From: Amia ocellicauda
Taxonomy: Eukaryota > Chordata > Actinopteri > Amiiformes > Amiidae
Length of the DNA stretch: 64,000 nucleotides
Direction of reading: 5' to 3'
Assembly: GCF_036373705.1 (NCBI RefSeq)
Contig: NC_089856.1
Span: 31,716,298-31,780,297, forward strand
Numbering within the stretch: the stretch's first letter is position 1; each line of letters opens with the position of its first letter. This document shows positions 25,201 to 40,200 of the stretch, piece after piece. The notes under the pieces were generated by a model. That model was not told the origin of the DNA. It did not search any database and saw only the letters and a list, made by a program, of their open reading frames with translations. A program made the position numbers and the translations under genes.

Positions 25201-28200
25201 GAAAACCAACCAAAAAGCCTTTACAACCTATAACTGATTTTGAACCTGTTGCCCTGAACTAAGGTGTCTGCTAAAAAATAAATAATAATAAGGATACAAT
25301 TTGTTTGTAAAATCAGCTATTTAACTTTTTCTTCCAGAACTGATAACACGCTAGCAGAGATCCATTCAATACCACTGCTTTGGCAGAAAGGGGGTTAACT
25401 GTAGTAGCCTTAAACCCACTCCAGACTGAGAACAGATCAGATGGTCCCAGCCCACAGGAGGCTTGTGCCCACGTAGGTTTAAAAAAAAAAAAAAAAAGAC
25501 CTTGCACTTTCTGCTAGTTTAAGATGGAGAATTTTATGAAGGACTGGGCAGGAAAATGCAGGCAGCCCTGACTGGATCTGGCAACCACTTCCAGCCACCT
25601 GCTGAGTTTCTATTTCAAAGCCCAACAGTCTCTTGGCATTACACTGACTCACTATTCTGTGCTGTACCAGAACCTAACCACAAAAAGTATCCCAGAGTTA
25701 CTGGTGAAACCACCTGTACTTCCTGTTTAATGAATAAGTAGGACATTTGGAAGTTGTGTTCTTACATTAAAGTGACAATTTTGCTACACAGACAGACAGT
25801 CAATTTGACATTATTAATATAAAATGCATCCAACACAAATGTAATACTGTAGCCCAAATATTTCACAATATCAGATTCAAATGTCATCTACCTTCACAAT
25901 GTGGCAACCCAACCATGTTTGCCCTTCTAATGAGGTTTGTTATCTTTAAAAGATTACAAATTGACAAATGGTCTTCAAACAAAATGGCTAAATTCCTCTT
26001 GCAGGTTTTCTCCTATGTAATTCAAAATGCCACATGGTTGCAAAGATGATGAAATCTGGAATGCACAGTTCTGTTGAGCAGCTGTGATAAAGGAAATTAC
26101 TTCTCAGCAAAAACAGGTCAGGACACTCCCACAATGTCATAACTGTGCTTAAATCAGCACGACACGGAGAGCACAGATTCTTAGAATTTCTGCAGAATTC
26201 ACTGAAATGATTAAAAAAATGAAAGCATTACCATCTGTCACGCAACAACAATAACAAAAGTAATATAATCACAATAAAATGAATCCATAAAACAGTACAA
26301 ATGTCTTCAGTGTACACTTAATACATCTGGGTCCATAGTGGTTGTTGTTTTGACAGTCGCACTTCGTTGCTATGACAAAAGTCATGATTTGAGGTGCTGC
26401 ACTCATGCATCTGACAAAATCTCAGTCTGAGGCTTAAGATAAAAGAACCTTGTGACACAAAACAATATCAAATCCATTGGAAGCATATCCAAGCACTTGA
26501 ACTCAATAATTTCAATGTGATTTCTGTAAAGACGGGGATTACTTTTTTGTACCTTCTGTCAGCGCTCAATGATGAATATTAGAAGCAGACACCATTAGAA
26601 CACTTTAAATCTGTATTTCTTTATAAAAAGATTTTAAATGGAAAGTCCAGCAGAATTTTGAACCATTTCCCTACTCATAACCCTATATAACATTCAGTAC
26701 AGGCTCAGACACAATTTATCAGGCCTTTTGAAAACACAAAAGACGATGTCACTATTTTAAAGTTTCCACCAAATCCTGTATTTAGTGAGCCCCAAGAAAC
26801 ATGACAACGTTCTTAAACAAAGGAGACATGCATACCTCCTTTCTCCTCATAGTATTCCTCTTCATAGGGCACTTCCTGAAGCTGTTTCTTCCTCCTCCTC
26901 TCTTCCTTCATTTCTTTTTCCTGCATTTTGCGAGCAATAGCCTAGTAGAACAGGGGACACATAACAACATTTAACTGACTAAAATGTACCTCTACAGGGC
27001 AACCCTGGGTCCCTGAGGCTGCACTTTAAAGTTGTTTGGTTGACATACTGGACATTCATATTATTGATCTCTTCATCTTAATATATAATGACTAAAAAAG
27101 GAATAATAAATAATGTTAATAAAAGTAGATCATCATTTTTATGGATTTGTTAAAGAAAAAAAGAAATCTTCAGCTTTTAAGGACTTTATTTTACTTTAAA
27201 AATGCTGACTAAGAGTGAAAAATGTAGACAATGAACCAATGTTAATAATAATATAATGCATTCCCACAGAGAGAATATAGCTAATATGTGGAGGTATGGG
27301 TAGATGAAGTCAAAGATCTGCTGTGAAGAGGCTGAGTCTCACCTCATCTTTCTCTTCTTGCTGTCGTTGCTGCTCTGCCTGCTTTACTAGCTGCTCCTGG
27401 ATTTCTTGTGCAATTTCATTGTCACTCTTCTCTCTAAGAAAGAGACAAAAACACAAAATGAAGATAGCAAAAGAAAAAAAATAGCAGTGGTTTTATTACA
27501 TAGACGAAATCAAAACTGAAGAGGTTTGACCTTTATAAATATTTTTGGAGTTCCCACAATTCCACTTTCTGTTCGTTAAGAAGAGGTCAAAGTCAGTTAT
27601 GAGCTGTGGGTTTAGCGCTTGCTTTGACAACCAGTTTGTTCTCTTCATGCAATCTGGTGCTGTTCAGCTGTGATGTTGAATCATATCAGCTGTGAAATCC
27701 CATTATTGGGTCAACAGTGATAATGCTGTTACAACAAACACTGTTTCATGCCTTAGCATTAGAAAATCTTATGGAAGGGTGATGTCTCATGAGGTCTTGA
27801 TAATGGGATCCATTCATTTCTGCAAAATGTCATCATCCTATCTTTTATGTGGTCGTCTTCTAGATATTTTTCATCCCTTGGTATCCTTTCAATAGCTTCC
27901 TTTGTCCATCTTTGATCTGTTCTTCTTGCAATGTGTCCGGCACATTGCCATTTGAACATTTTCACTCTTTCAATGATGTTACATTTTCGTTTGTTCTTGA
28001 ATCCAATCGTTTATTTTTCTATATCTTCCAGTTATTCCAAGCATACATCTTGCCACGTTTCTTCATGTCATCTGCAGTTTCTGTATCAGTTTTGCATTAA
28101 GTGACCAGATTATATATAAAAGCACACACTTTATTGAGACCAGATAGTCTGTTCTGTTGCTACTGATTAACTGTGAAGCCCTTCCCTTCCGACAGTCTTG

Positions 28201-31200
28201 ATCTTAGGTACATAGTGTGTAGCGTTCTTAGCGGATTTGCGCCTGGTTGAATAATCAATGAAAACATAATTCAACCAAATGAGAATAATTATTTGTAATT
28301 CACAAGTCCCTGGAATGGATGAGGCTGCTTCATTAGAGAGCTGTCTGAATTAAGCTATCGCCGAGCTCTGGTCCCATCCCAGCCACCTTTTCCCTTCCAG
28401 TTCACTACATCTGAATGTCCCAGGGGTATAACCATTAAATGAACAGAGTCACATTATTTAGTACATGTGGGAATTGACTTTGGGGGCTTGGATGTCTGTT
28501 CATGTTGGAGGCATTCTAACATCTGATTCTGGAGACTCTGGAGAGTTCAATCTATCATTTCCAGCTTCTCTCTGGGGGTAATTTCCCATGTTCTAATAAG
28601 CCTCCAGTTCTGAAAACACAGCACAGGAAGATGTAGGCGGTTTGTTTGTTAATGGAGCATTGTGCCGAAAGTGAATCAGAGTCCTCAGCCAGTCCAAATC
28701 TGAAAATGTCCCATAATAAAGCAAATCTCACACAGGCCCTTCCGATCCATTGGAGTGCGGGTCATTGCCACAACCAGTAGTTTCGGAAGAACAGATTAAA
28801 ACTAAATGTGCACATGCTTCTGTGATTTATACCCTATACTTCCACAGTAATTGTCTGTCAACTGGCATTAAATCCAAAAACAAAACCACAACAAAAAATA
28901 AAACAACTTTTCAGACAAGAACCTTTCTCTTTCTGTGTCTGGCATTGGGACTGAATGCCTTTGTTTTAGATGGTCTATCCAGGGTTTTCCCTGGGTTTTT
29001 GAGAGGCTTAGGTGGTAAACGTCCTGCCCTGTGGGGATTAACTGAATATGAACTTCTATTATTTGTACAACATAATTAATATATTACACAACTTATATAT
29101 GAGGCTAATGTGTTTTTTTTTTTTTATTTACCCTCATTCATCTCTCACTGGCTTCCATTGGAACACATCTTCTTTTATAACATGTCTTCCTATGGAGAAA
29201 TGGGTTTAATTTTCCCTGGTTTCAGCCCGCAGGTTTTTTTCAGGAAGGCGTCTACCGTGTTATGTGAGATTTAATAAATAATAATAATGCAAGATAACCA
29301 AGTTAGTTTTTAATTTCAGCTCCATATAAATATAAAATCACAGACAATTTTGGTTATTATTTTACTTATTTATTACTAACTTGTTGATTTGGTCACGGGT
29401 TTTAGTTGAATTAATCAAATAAAGGGAAAAGCCAAAGAGTTCAGTAAACTAATATGTTTTATTAACCATTCATAACCGTGTGACAGGATGAGGCACGTGC
29501 CTGCTAGGGCAAGTACTGTGCTGAAAGTGCTGTATGGTGACATTAGGGAGAGAGCAAGAGGAACAAAATCGCCATCGGAACAGCTTACAGTGCACTTAAT
29601 CTTTATTTATTTATTTAATTGTGTTTCCATATTGTTTATTTTTATATGCCTATGAAATAATTTGGCATCAAGCCTGAGTGCCCCAGGGACCCAGGGTTTG
29701 TGAATTTTATACTCCGAAAACCCTGGCCTGGAATTTTCTCCTGGGTTTAAAAACGCTAGTGAGAAACCCCTTCCCTCCTACACACAGATTAGTCTCAGAT
29801 TAGTTTGAGCACATGGCTCTAACGGGTCCCTCTGCTCACTCACTGGTCCAGCCAACAGTGTGCTTTTAAAGGACAAATCTAAACATGTTATTTTGGACGC
29901 AGGAACATATTTTAAGTGCCCATCTGCCTACTAACATACACATCATGATTAGAAACTGCAGTTAAATGGCTTTTTCTTATGCATATTTTCACAATTTTCA
30001 TTTAGGTGGGGTACCTCAGAGTTAGAATTGTAGGGAAAACCCTGTATAACAACATTTATAATTTCCGTGCTGTTGTTAGTGGGAGAGCAGCTGTCTGAAG
30101 GCTTACATGTCTCTGTGTTGTCTATGGATGCGAGCTTTAGCCCTCAGGTCCTCTTCTTCCTGCAGCCTCTTGGCCACCTGCAGGTCCTGCTGCACTAAAC
30201 GGCTCTTGTGGACATTGGACGCCAGGTGACTCTCGACTGAAAGACAAACGCACAGAAGAGGGCTTGGCACCACTATACACACGCTTTTTTATATGCTTTA
30301 GCTATATCTGATTTTCATTTCAATACAGCTTATATTTGTAGTTCCTGTGAGAAGTGCTGGAGTGTTGCAGGCAGATTTGAAACTTTACATGGGAGATTAC
30401 TATATAAACTAAAACATAGGAAGCACACACCTATACATTAAACTGGTTATTTTGATGGTAATTATTGCAGTAATGTTTGCAGTAATTATTGACTAATGTA
30501 CACAATACACTGAATGCCTTTTTTATCTCTTCCTTTATCTATCAGGGGAAAAGCAGCTCACTGTGCAGATAACTCATTTTTGGTATTTGATTCCAAGGCG
30601 GTTTTAACCGGATATGTGGCTCCATCTGGAGAACACCTCAATAAAATATAATGCTGGGTTAACAAGATGTACACCCTTGATTATGGACTCTATAGCCTAA
30701 AGTCAGGATTAGATTTGAGAGGAGCGATATTCTGAACATCCTGACTGTGGGAAGAGTTAGAAATTGTGGGAATGGAATAATAATATTATTATTAATATTA
30801 TTATTATTATTATTATTAATAATGGTCCTGAAAGAGAACAGTACTCTGCTTGTTCTCACAACACAACATGGTCACATGAAGGCAACAAATAAACTTTACA
30901 GTCTTGTACAGTCTTTAAATAGACAGTTAGGTTGACTAAAATGGCTGCTACTTTGATTACTGATAAACATACACGTACATACATACATACATACATACAT
31001 ACATACATACATACATACATACATACATACATACATACATACATACATACATACATACATACATACATACATACATACACATATATAAATTATGTGCAAA
31101 AGTTATAGGCAGGTGTGAAAAAATGCTGTAAAGTAAGAATGCTTAAGTTAATAGATTATACTTATCAATTAACAAAATGCCAAAACAGCATCAATTCTTC

Positions 31201-34200
31201 TAGGTACACTTGCACACACTTTCTGAAGGAACTCAGCGGGTAGGTTCACCCAAACATCTTGGAGAACTAACCAGCTTCTCTCTCTTCATGTAATCCCAGA
31301 CAGACTTGATGATGTTGAGATCAGGGCTCTGTGGGAGCCATACCATCACTTCCAGGACTCCTTGTTCTTCTGTACACTGAAGATAGCTCTTAATGACTTT
31401 CGCTGTATGTTTGGGGTCGTTGTCATGCTGCAGAATAAATTTGGGGCCAATCAGATGCCTCCCTGATGGTATTGCATGATGGATAAGTATCTGCCTGTAC
31501 TTCTCAGCATTGAGGAGACCATTCATTCTGACCAAATCCCCAACTCCATTTGCAGAAATGCAGCCCCAAACTTGCAAGGAACCTCCACCATGCTTCACTG
31601 TTGCCTGCAGACACTCATTCGTGTACCGCTCTCAAGCCCATCAGTGAACAAACTGCTTCTGCTACAGCCAGATATTTCAAATTTTAACTCATCAGTGCAG
31701 ATCACCTGCTGCCATTTTTCTGCACCCCAGTTACTGTGTTTGTGCATAGTTGAGTCACTTGGCCTTATTGCCACGTTGGAGGTATGGGTTTTTGGCTGCA
31801 AGTTTTCTATAAAGGCCACTTCTGACCAGGGTCCCACTGTTTTCTGCAAATTCTGAGCTGATGGCACTGCTGGACATCTTCAGATTGTGAAGGGAAGTAA
31901 GCATGATGCGTCTTTCATCTGCTGCAGTAAGTTTTTCTTACTTTACAGCATTTTTTCCACACCTGCCTAAAACTTTTGCACAGTACTGTATATATATATA
32001 TATATATATTATACACACACACATATATATACACACATATAACACATACATATACACACACACAAAAACAAACTTTGTTGCGATATGATGCATCTTTTTA
32101 CAAACTGTTCTTTCAGTGAATGCAAGGCTGAATACAAGGAGATGAGTTGGCAGAGCTGGCTGCAGCAAACAGTCCAATTCTTCACCAACTGGCAAGATAA
32201 CTGCCTCCTCACACAGAGAAAACCAGACAGCCAACTATAACTTAAAAACTGGGAATATGACAAAAGACAGAAGATAGATACTGCTCATGCAACAAATAGG
32301 GCAGTAGCCCCATCAATACATGGAGATTTGTCATTTATTGCACAGCAAATCTTATTAATATAGTACACCATTTCAGAACACTGTGACATGTTTCAGACTG
32401 GCATTTCTTTGAAATGTGTTTGAAGTCTGGATTTTAAAACAATATTTATATAAGGAGACATCACAGAAAAACAATCTAAGTCACTAACTGCACACTCTAC
32501 CAAGTCACGGCGATGTACTGTGTTCTTGAGTGCTTGGATTGCTTCCAGCACTGGGATTTGCCTTTGGTCTCTACAGAGCTGCAGGCAGATTGTTTCAGCA
32601 GGGCGGAGATGAGATGAAGGTACAGACTACTCAACTTTAATGTTACAATGGCAAAACTACATATTGTTGGGATGAAGTCACATTGACTCCTGATGCTTCT
32701 GTTGAATGCAGATTATAAAATAAACAAAATTTAAAAAATGCATTGGGTGGGGTTTATATTTTTTTCCTGAAAATAACACACAAGGCCAAAACTTATTCAA
32801 ATAGCAAAAGTCCCATGGCTATAACTTTTACTTAAATAAACAGGATGCCCACAAGGATGAACATTACGTGACTAAGCAAGCAACATTTTCTGATGTCCCC
32901 TGCATGATGTGAAAACTGAGGTTATATCAAGTTGTGTATGTATTTCTTCTTTACATTTTTCAGCTCTCTGAACCTCAATTTTAAATCAAAGCATGACAGA
33001 CAAAGGAGCGTGAAGCAGAGAGTATAAATAGCTGGCCTGGAGTGTTCTGTTAGTCTCGAAAACAATAGGAAGCTCAGCTAGGAAGAGTTCTCTCTTCCCA
33101 AAAGATGATCAGACTCATGCAATGGTGCAAGTATACATTTAAGATCGCAATAAAGCACTGCCTCTGGAGAGCTTACACGAAGCAATACCGTAGAGCCTAC
33201 ATTTTTATGAGTCATGTCCTCTCTTGAAAACAACAGGTGAGTAATGTTCAGTGTGTCACACTCCACAAGACCAGCACCAATTGCTATTTTTTCATCAGAC
33301 AGATACAGATGATCTTCAATACTAAGAGGCATTTTATTTAGGGAACTCAGCTGCAAAGATGCATGATTGAAAGTGGTTCTTCAAGCAGAGATCTTAACAT
33401 AGTTCAAATAAACAAAAGAGAACAGCTAGTCTTTTGAAAAAGTTCAGCTGCCCTCAAATATCAGTTTCTCCCAAAAGAAACTGTCTTTCCATTTAGTCAT
33501 GGATAGTGTCTTCAGCCCAGATGCTTTCATAAATGCCATCTGTTAATGTGACAGTGATAAAGTTGCTATGCATGCAAGGGTTACAATGCCTGCACATTTG
33601 CTCTGATCTCTGACCTTTTATGAAAAAAGGAACAATGACAAATTTAAACAAAAACTGCGGCACAGAATTGAAGCTGCTTCTTTTGGAGGCGATTTCAGCA
33701 TCTTAAACAGTGGCTCACCCAAGTGTATACAACACAAGAGCTGTATAAAAATCTCAGTAACTGAACTGCTAGTAAAATGATTCACTAGAGAATAAATGGG
33801 TAAATAAGAAAAGGTTAATAAATAAATTCTCAAGTTTTGTAATGAGATTGAGAGACGTTCTAAACCTCTAGGTTTTCTTAGAACTAAATATATTACAATA
33901 AATCTATTAAAATTGTTAGACTGTCTAAAAGCTATCCGTGACTCACGCTGTATCATTTGGGAAGAAAGAATTTGGGAATCTACACTGGATGACTTTTCAC
34001 AAACCATACTTCAATACAAATTAAATACACCACTTTAACAATGTCTATAGGGATGGGAAGAGGGGGAGAGGAAATTGCAGATTCAAAGATGGTGCCAATT
34101 ATTAGAACTCGCCAGACGAACTGTCGCGGGGACCAATTATCGTTGGGACGAATTGACTACCCTGTGCTACCCTGTATAGCACTATTTTTTCCATGAGAAA

Positions 34201-37200
34201 AAACTATTTAAAAAATAACTTAAATCAGCTGGAAGCCTTTGCAAATTAGGTGGCACTTCTCCACAGAAGCATAAAGAAAAGTTGGTGTGCTGGTGTAGCT
34301 CCTGTATTGCAGAAAGGGCAGTGTAGGCCTTGCAGACACATGCAGACAGGATTAAATGCCAGTTTCCCCAGTAATGGCTTCAGGGTACTGCTGTTATTTT
34401 GTGGTCCAAAAGCCTACTAAGCTGATTTCGACCTGCATACCTTCCATCTCATTAAAAAATGCTTACAGAGGCATGAAGGCCCAGCCAAAATGGATCTTTC
34501 AGCCAAACATCTGATTCACCCCAGGGTTCTCCACTTTATTGCACCCTTCCAACAGAACAAGTGCTGCTCTCATCTCATTGAGTCTGGCAGGCCAGGCCAA
34601 GGCAAAAGTTTGGTCTGGGCAGCACATGCTTAGAACTCCTCCAAAGATCTTCAGCTTGACATCAGCAGAGGAAACACTAACACAGTGTATCTTCCAAAAA
34701 ACAACCTGACCAACACCCAGGCAATGTGTGAATACAAAAGGAAATGCTACGTTCAACATAAGGTTACGACTAAAAAGTTTAAACAGCTATGCAGACTTAC
34801 ATTGTACTTGTATTTCACAACTAAATTCAATTAATTGTTAAGATTCTATGCATTTTATAATCAATGTGCTCTTACCCAGTCAGCGTTTTACTGAACCTCC
34901 CCCCACTAAAACCTGTTATCTCAAAGCAAGAAGGATCAGACAAAGTCTGAAAATCACAAAAACCCCATAGTGCTTTTATCTCTCCACTGTGAGGAAAACT
35001 GCTCATCACTTCTAGGTTGTCATTTCCAATAACTAACAGAAAATGTGTTAAAAGTACACGTTTTACTACACAGATTAGATTTGGAGTTGCAGAATTGCTA
35101 CACCAATGAAAATCAAATGTAAATCCCACAGTATAAAACACAGCAAACGACAGAGAGTGACACATACTTTCCTGTTCCTGAAGGCTGTGCGCCAGCGTAT
35201 GGTCCTCCAACACTGCGAAGTCTCGGCACACTGCAAACAGAAGATCACAGGGGTCAGCAGGGGTCACGTGCGACACAGACAGCAAACCTCAATGCAAAGA
35301 TATGCACCTCAAGCATTTACCATGTTATCTGCATCATGATGCCACAGAACAACACAACAAAATTCCATCTGCTGGCCGTCTCCTTGCACACTACTCTTAC
35401 GCTGTTGAGCTACACACACATTGTACAGCCAAGCAAAGTCTGCACAAAATAATCCCTGCTCTTTTCACTGAAACAAGCACCACAGAGATTTTGGATCGGC
35501 TACTGAGAGAAACAGCATTTCAGTCAAGAAAATACTGATCAAGGAAATGCAGGTCTTTTTAGTTTGAACAATATTATTCAATCAAGTCTCCATGTGTTTC
35601 CATTTACAACAAAATACTTTTTTTTTTTTTAAACAAATCAGTAAGATTAGGCCAAGATCTTTTAGGAGAACTGTCACAGTAGATATAACAGTATTCATGG
35701 CTTTAATTATGAAGAATTGAAATAGTTCCAGTGAAACTACACCTTTCATAACTAGAATAAAAAGGAAGTCCATATATATCCAAGAACATCTAATGTTTCA
35801 AATTCAAATGAAGAACTGAAACTGGCAGAGCAGCTGTAATGAGTTTCGGTGTAAGAAGTGGAGTCTTCAAAGTTAACTCTTGTGCAGCAGTACTTGAAGA
35901 AAGGGTCTGAACTCTTTTGCTGCTCTATTTAACACTACTGCTCAACATGTGTGTTCAAGCCACGTAGTTCTTGCTTCATCAAACCAGACTTTACTGGGAT
36001 CAAAGACAAATCAATCCAATAAAATATAAAATAAATTAAATTCATAAGTAGCTTGGTCTAATTTGTAACACGTGACAAAAAAATGCTGATGCTCCTCAAG
36101 GCAAGCTCTTTATTGGCTCAATGCAGAAGTGCAGAGGGTCTCCTTTAAGAGGATCCTGCAGGAAACGGGATTAAAACCAGCCAGGACTGTCTGCATTGCC
36201 TAGTAAAAGGCACAAGAGCAGAAAGTCTTCTCCAGCTCTCTGGCTGCACAGCTGAACATTGTGTTCTCTTTGTGCCCTCAACCTGAATTGACCCTGAAAA
36301 ATAGACACACTTACTTTAAACCTAGGTCATTCATTTATAAAACACAGACTTTTCACTGGAAACTCAAGTCATCCTGTCTCTGTGGCTATTTTTAGATCAT
36401 GCGGCTGTAGTGGAAAATGTTTGGTGAACGTTGAAAGTTGATGGCAAGTTGTTCATTTTCTCTAGTCCCTAGTCCCACTGACATGTCATTTAACTATACT
36501 TGTGTGGAATAACAGAATATTTACATACTATAGACCCAGGTCAATAGAAATATCTTTAAATGGTATCTGGGAACTATTTAGAAACATCTGTTCTGCTTCC
36601 TATTTTGGAGAGTATTTATCAGTCTGATAACTGTACTGTAATGGGTATTAGGTTATATGGATCATATTTATTTAACAGTTCTGGCAAACCGTTGTATATG
36701 CTTAGACTGTACAGAACTGTATTTATTACTCCAGGTAGTGCAATAGCTATGTCACTGCTGAGCAGGCAATGAATTATTGCACTGGTTGGTGACCGATATT
36801 ACTATTGATATTTTTCTAGCTTTACCATTCCAGTCTGAAGTGAAGCAGAAAAAACAAGTACTTTCAGCTGTCCAACTCCTTCAAAAAAAAGTGAAATGTT
36901 TTCAAGGATTGAGGACTCTTCTCACGATCTCCAGAACAGCCTCGTTTAAAAGGAATGTGTGCTTTTGCAGCAGCCAGAGCAGCACGTCTGCAGAAAGGCG
37001 CAGGATTACAGAGCAGTTTGCATCCAGGTCAGCTGCAGTACAACACCTGACGCCCTTGGTGCCAGCTCTCTCCCATTCACTACAGGCACAAATATTAAAG
37101 CAAACAGATCAACTGCTAATTCCAGCATACCCGCTTTGTGAGTCAACAGCTGGGAGGGGACTCCCTTATGGACACAGCAATGTGTATGTGGGCAGACGAC

Positions 37201-40200
37201 AGATAAGATTTTTAAAAATGAAAAGGAAAAAAATCTTGCATGTAGTAGGTTTGGTTTCATATTCATCCACACTTTATATATGATTTAGCGCTTTATGACA
37301 TCTTGTTAATTTATTATTTATTGATGGATTCATAAATGCAGCTAATATGTTAAAAGTGTCCTTTGGTGTAACCACAACTTTTTTGAGAATAATGACTTTT
37401 GTATTGTAGTTTCCACGACGTACATGATCAGTTTTGTATACTTAATAAGATACAATGAAATGAATTAAAAGTACATAACGTCATCTGCCCATATAGGTCA
37501 CGATGTTCTTTCTGAACTGTGGGCAAGCGACTCACTGGTCTCTTTTCTCTGTAGATGTGTGTAGGGCTGTGCCAGTAAACCGTACACCACCTCACTTTTT
37601 AAAATATATAAATATTGTAGTGATTCTGAAGCCTCACTAAGGGTCTTTTAGTGATATGGTAAGGTTGCTGCACTGTGGCAATCTGTGGGGATAGACAGGG
37701 ATTTGAATCCTGCTGTGGCTGTTCCATGAGCAAGTGCGTGTGAGAATAAAGTGTCATTCTAAGTTGGATCCCTCAAAGCCTTTTAAGGAGGAAAATACAT
37801 TTTTTTCCTATTATAGTCATCTTATTTTTAATCATTGTATGCTATTTTTGTTTTGTTATGATAGGAAGTGTGTGTTTACATGGGGTGCGACAAGCAGACT
37901 TTAGTCATTCTGCATGGAATGTCTGAGCATTCATTGACTAAATGGTCAAATGACTAAAGTCTGAGAAACGTGAATGAACCATGTAAACACACCGATAGAG
38001 TGGTGCATTCTGGGCACGGTAGTTTTCTGTTGAAAGCCTGTTATGTAGACGGGAGTTAACGATAAAAAGGGGTGAGATTTAAAGAGTTGAGAAGAGTACA
38101 AATGCCAAATAAGATGGTAATTGACCTGGTTTAATTTATGTAGCTAATGAATTGAATATGTACTGTATCTGTTATTCATGATTTATTAATTGCTATATTG
38201 GGGTTTTATTTATGCAATTTGTAAGTGAGTATGTATTGTATGTTATTTATTATAGCACTATTTGTTTTTAGCACAGGTTAAGTAGTGATTTCTAACAGAA
38301 AACTTGTCTGCAACTTATTGTTGGTGATTAATTATTGGTGATGAAAAGCATGTGACAAATGTATGGGTACCTTAGGCTCCATTTAAGAATAGTTTTTTAA
38401 ATGAATAGTGAAACATTGCAACTCAGATGTGATCATTGTTTAAACCAGACAAAGTCAGTATGTTGGTATTTTTGGCACAGAACCTCCACACACAACATAA
38501 CATATTTGTAACACTTAAAAGCAACAACAACAATACTGAAACTGATTAATTAACATTATTTTCAATATTTATTTGAATCTAAAGAGTATTATTTCCAATG
38601 CTCCTTTCAAAGATCAGGATTTTTTATTTATGATGCTTGAAAAATTCATTTGCACATTGTTCTTTTAAATCTTTCTTTTATTCTGTTTGTGTATTTGTAT
38701 TTGTTAATATTACCAATATTTTGTATCTGTGTAATTCTACAATTTGATTGAACAATATACAGAAGAGTCCTCCAACTGCTTAAGATATACTGCAATGGTA
38801 ATACCTCAGTATATCGATAATAAATATCTGTCACCAGCACAGCCCTAGATGTATGTCCAGTCACTGCTCCTGAACGGTGAAGACATTCACTAAAACAAGT
38901 TCCCGTTTTGATCAATCTCAGGTAATAACCATCTCCTATCTGACTTTCAATTAAGCTGTAGAAGGATAGGGACACACTGCCAGGAAACACACAGTTATAT
39001 TACACTGATTCTTTGATTTACAGAAGGGTTACATTCCGTAAAATGAAAATTGCGTCAAACTATATTTTTTTGTTTTACAGTGGATATGTTCCCGTTACAA
39101 AATCTACACTCAAATATGTAAAACAACACATACTTCTACTATATATGTACTCTTTTACTGTAGTGGATATGTACCAACAGATCAATATCTTAGCCGTATG
39201 ATGTAACACATACACATAAGTAATGCAGAAAACTTTGTTAAAATACAGCATTATTAAAATGGGGCACAAGTACTAAAGGAAAAAACATGAAATGCAAGAA
39301 GGAGACAGACGTGTATCACTGATCCAATCTCACGTCTTGCTATCTGTATAGTACAAAACCAGATTATATGAACATTCCTCCTTTGTTTGTGTATATTTGG
39401 GGAATTCCCAAAACATCTTGTCATGTCTTGTATTGCTTTCAGTACACACATATTTAAGCCTGTACAGAGTAAAAGGAGTAAAAGGAGGTTTAAACAAACT
39501 CATATGGATCATGCATAACTGTAGACCTCCTGTACTGTCTGTAGACTATTTTCCAATTTCTTCATTTTATTAATATGCAAATTTCCATTCTGATATTTTA
39601 CTTCCATTTTTCAAACTTTATTCCCATTTCAGTCAGTCACTTCATTGTGAATTTCCATAAATTGGGATTACGTAAATCGATACTTCTATTAAAAAAATAA
39701 TACTTATGATATTTAGTCTACAATAGAGCTAAGGATTTTCTACTTCAAAACAAGCCTTCGTTTCAATATTTGTAAATACCATTTCAGCAGCAATGTCAAT
39801 TTTGCTCACCTACTGCTCAATTTGTATTCAAGTGATCACAAAAGAGTTGTTCTGAATTAAGAAATTTTATTTTCATTCATTTAGAATGTAATAAATTGGC
39901 ACTCCTAAAAACACATCCAACAATGTGCCACAATTAAACGCAAATAAATATATTCACTGTTATTTATATTTTACAAATACAAACCTAAAATAACAAATAC
40001 AAAATACGAATACTTGTGGGCAAATCAATAAATGTGTCATAAGGATCTGTTTGAATATTAGTTATTAATGCCTATATCTGGCATCTTATAGAATACAAAA
40101 ATTGCATTAATGAACAGAGCTTAGAAGAAACATTTAAAAAAAGATTAAAAAACAATTTGGCAAAAACAATTATACAAATCTACACTGCATAGTTGTTTTT

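Noticed and set aside
24893-25237. 114-codon + strand ORF in a ccdc50 intron
   Set aside because: No homology recognised, no splice structure, low-complexity start.
30856-31099. ORFs made of repeated MYVC units
   Set aside because: Direct translation of the ACAT microsatellite.
36777-37283. 168-codon + strand ORF in ccdc50 intron 1
   Set aside because: No recognised motif, mixed composition, no splice context, and it lies inside a large AT-rich intron; most likely chance.
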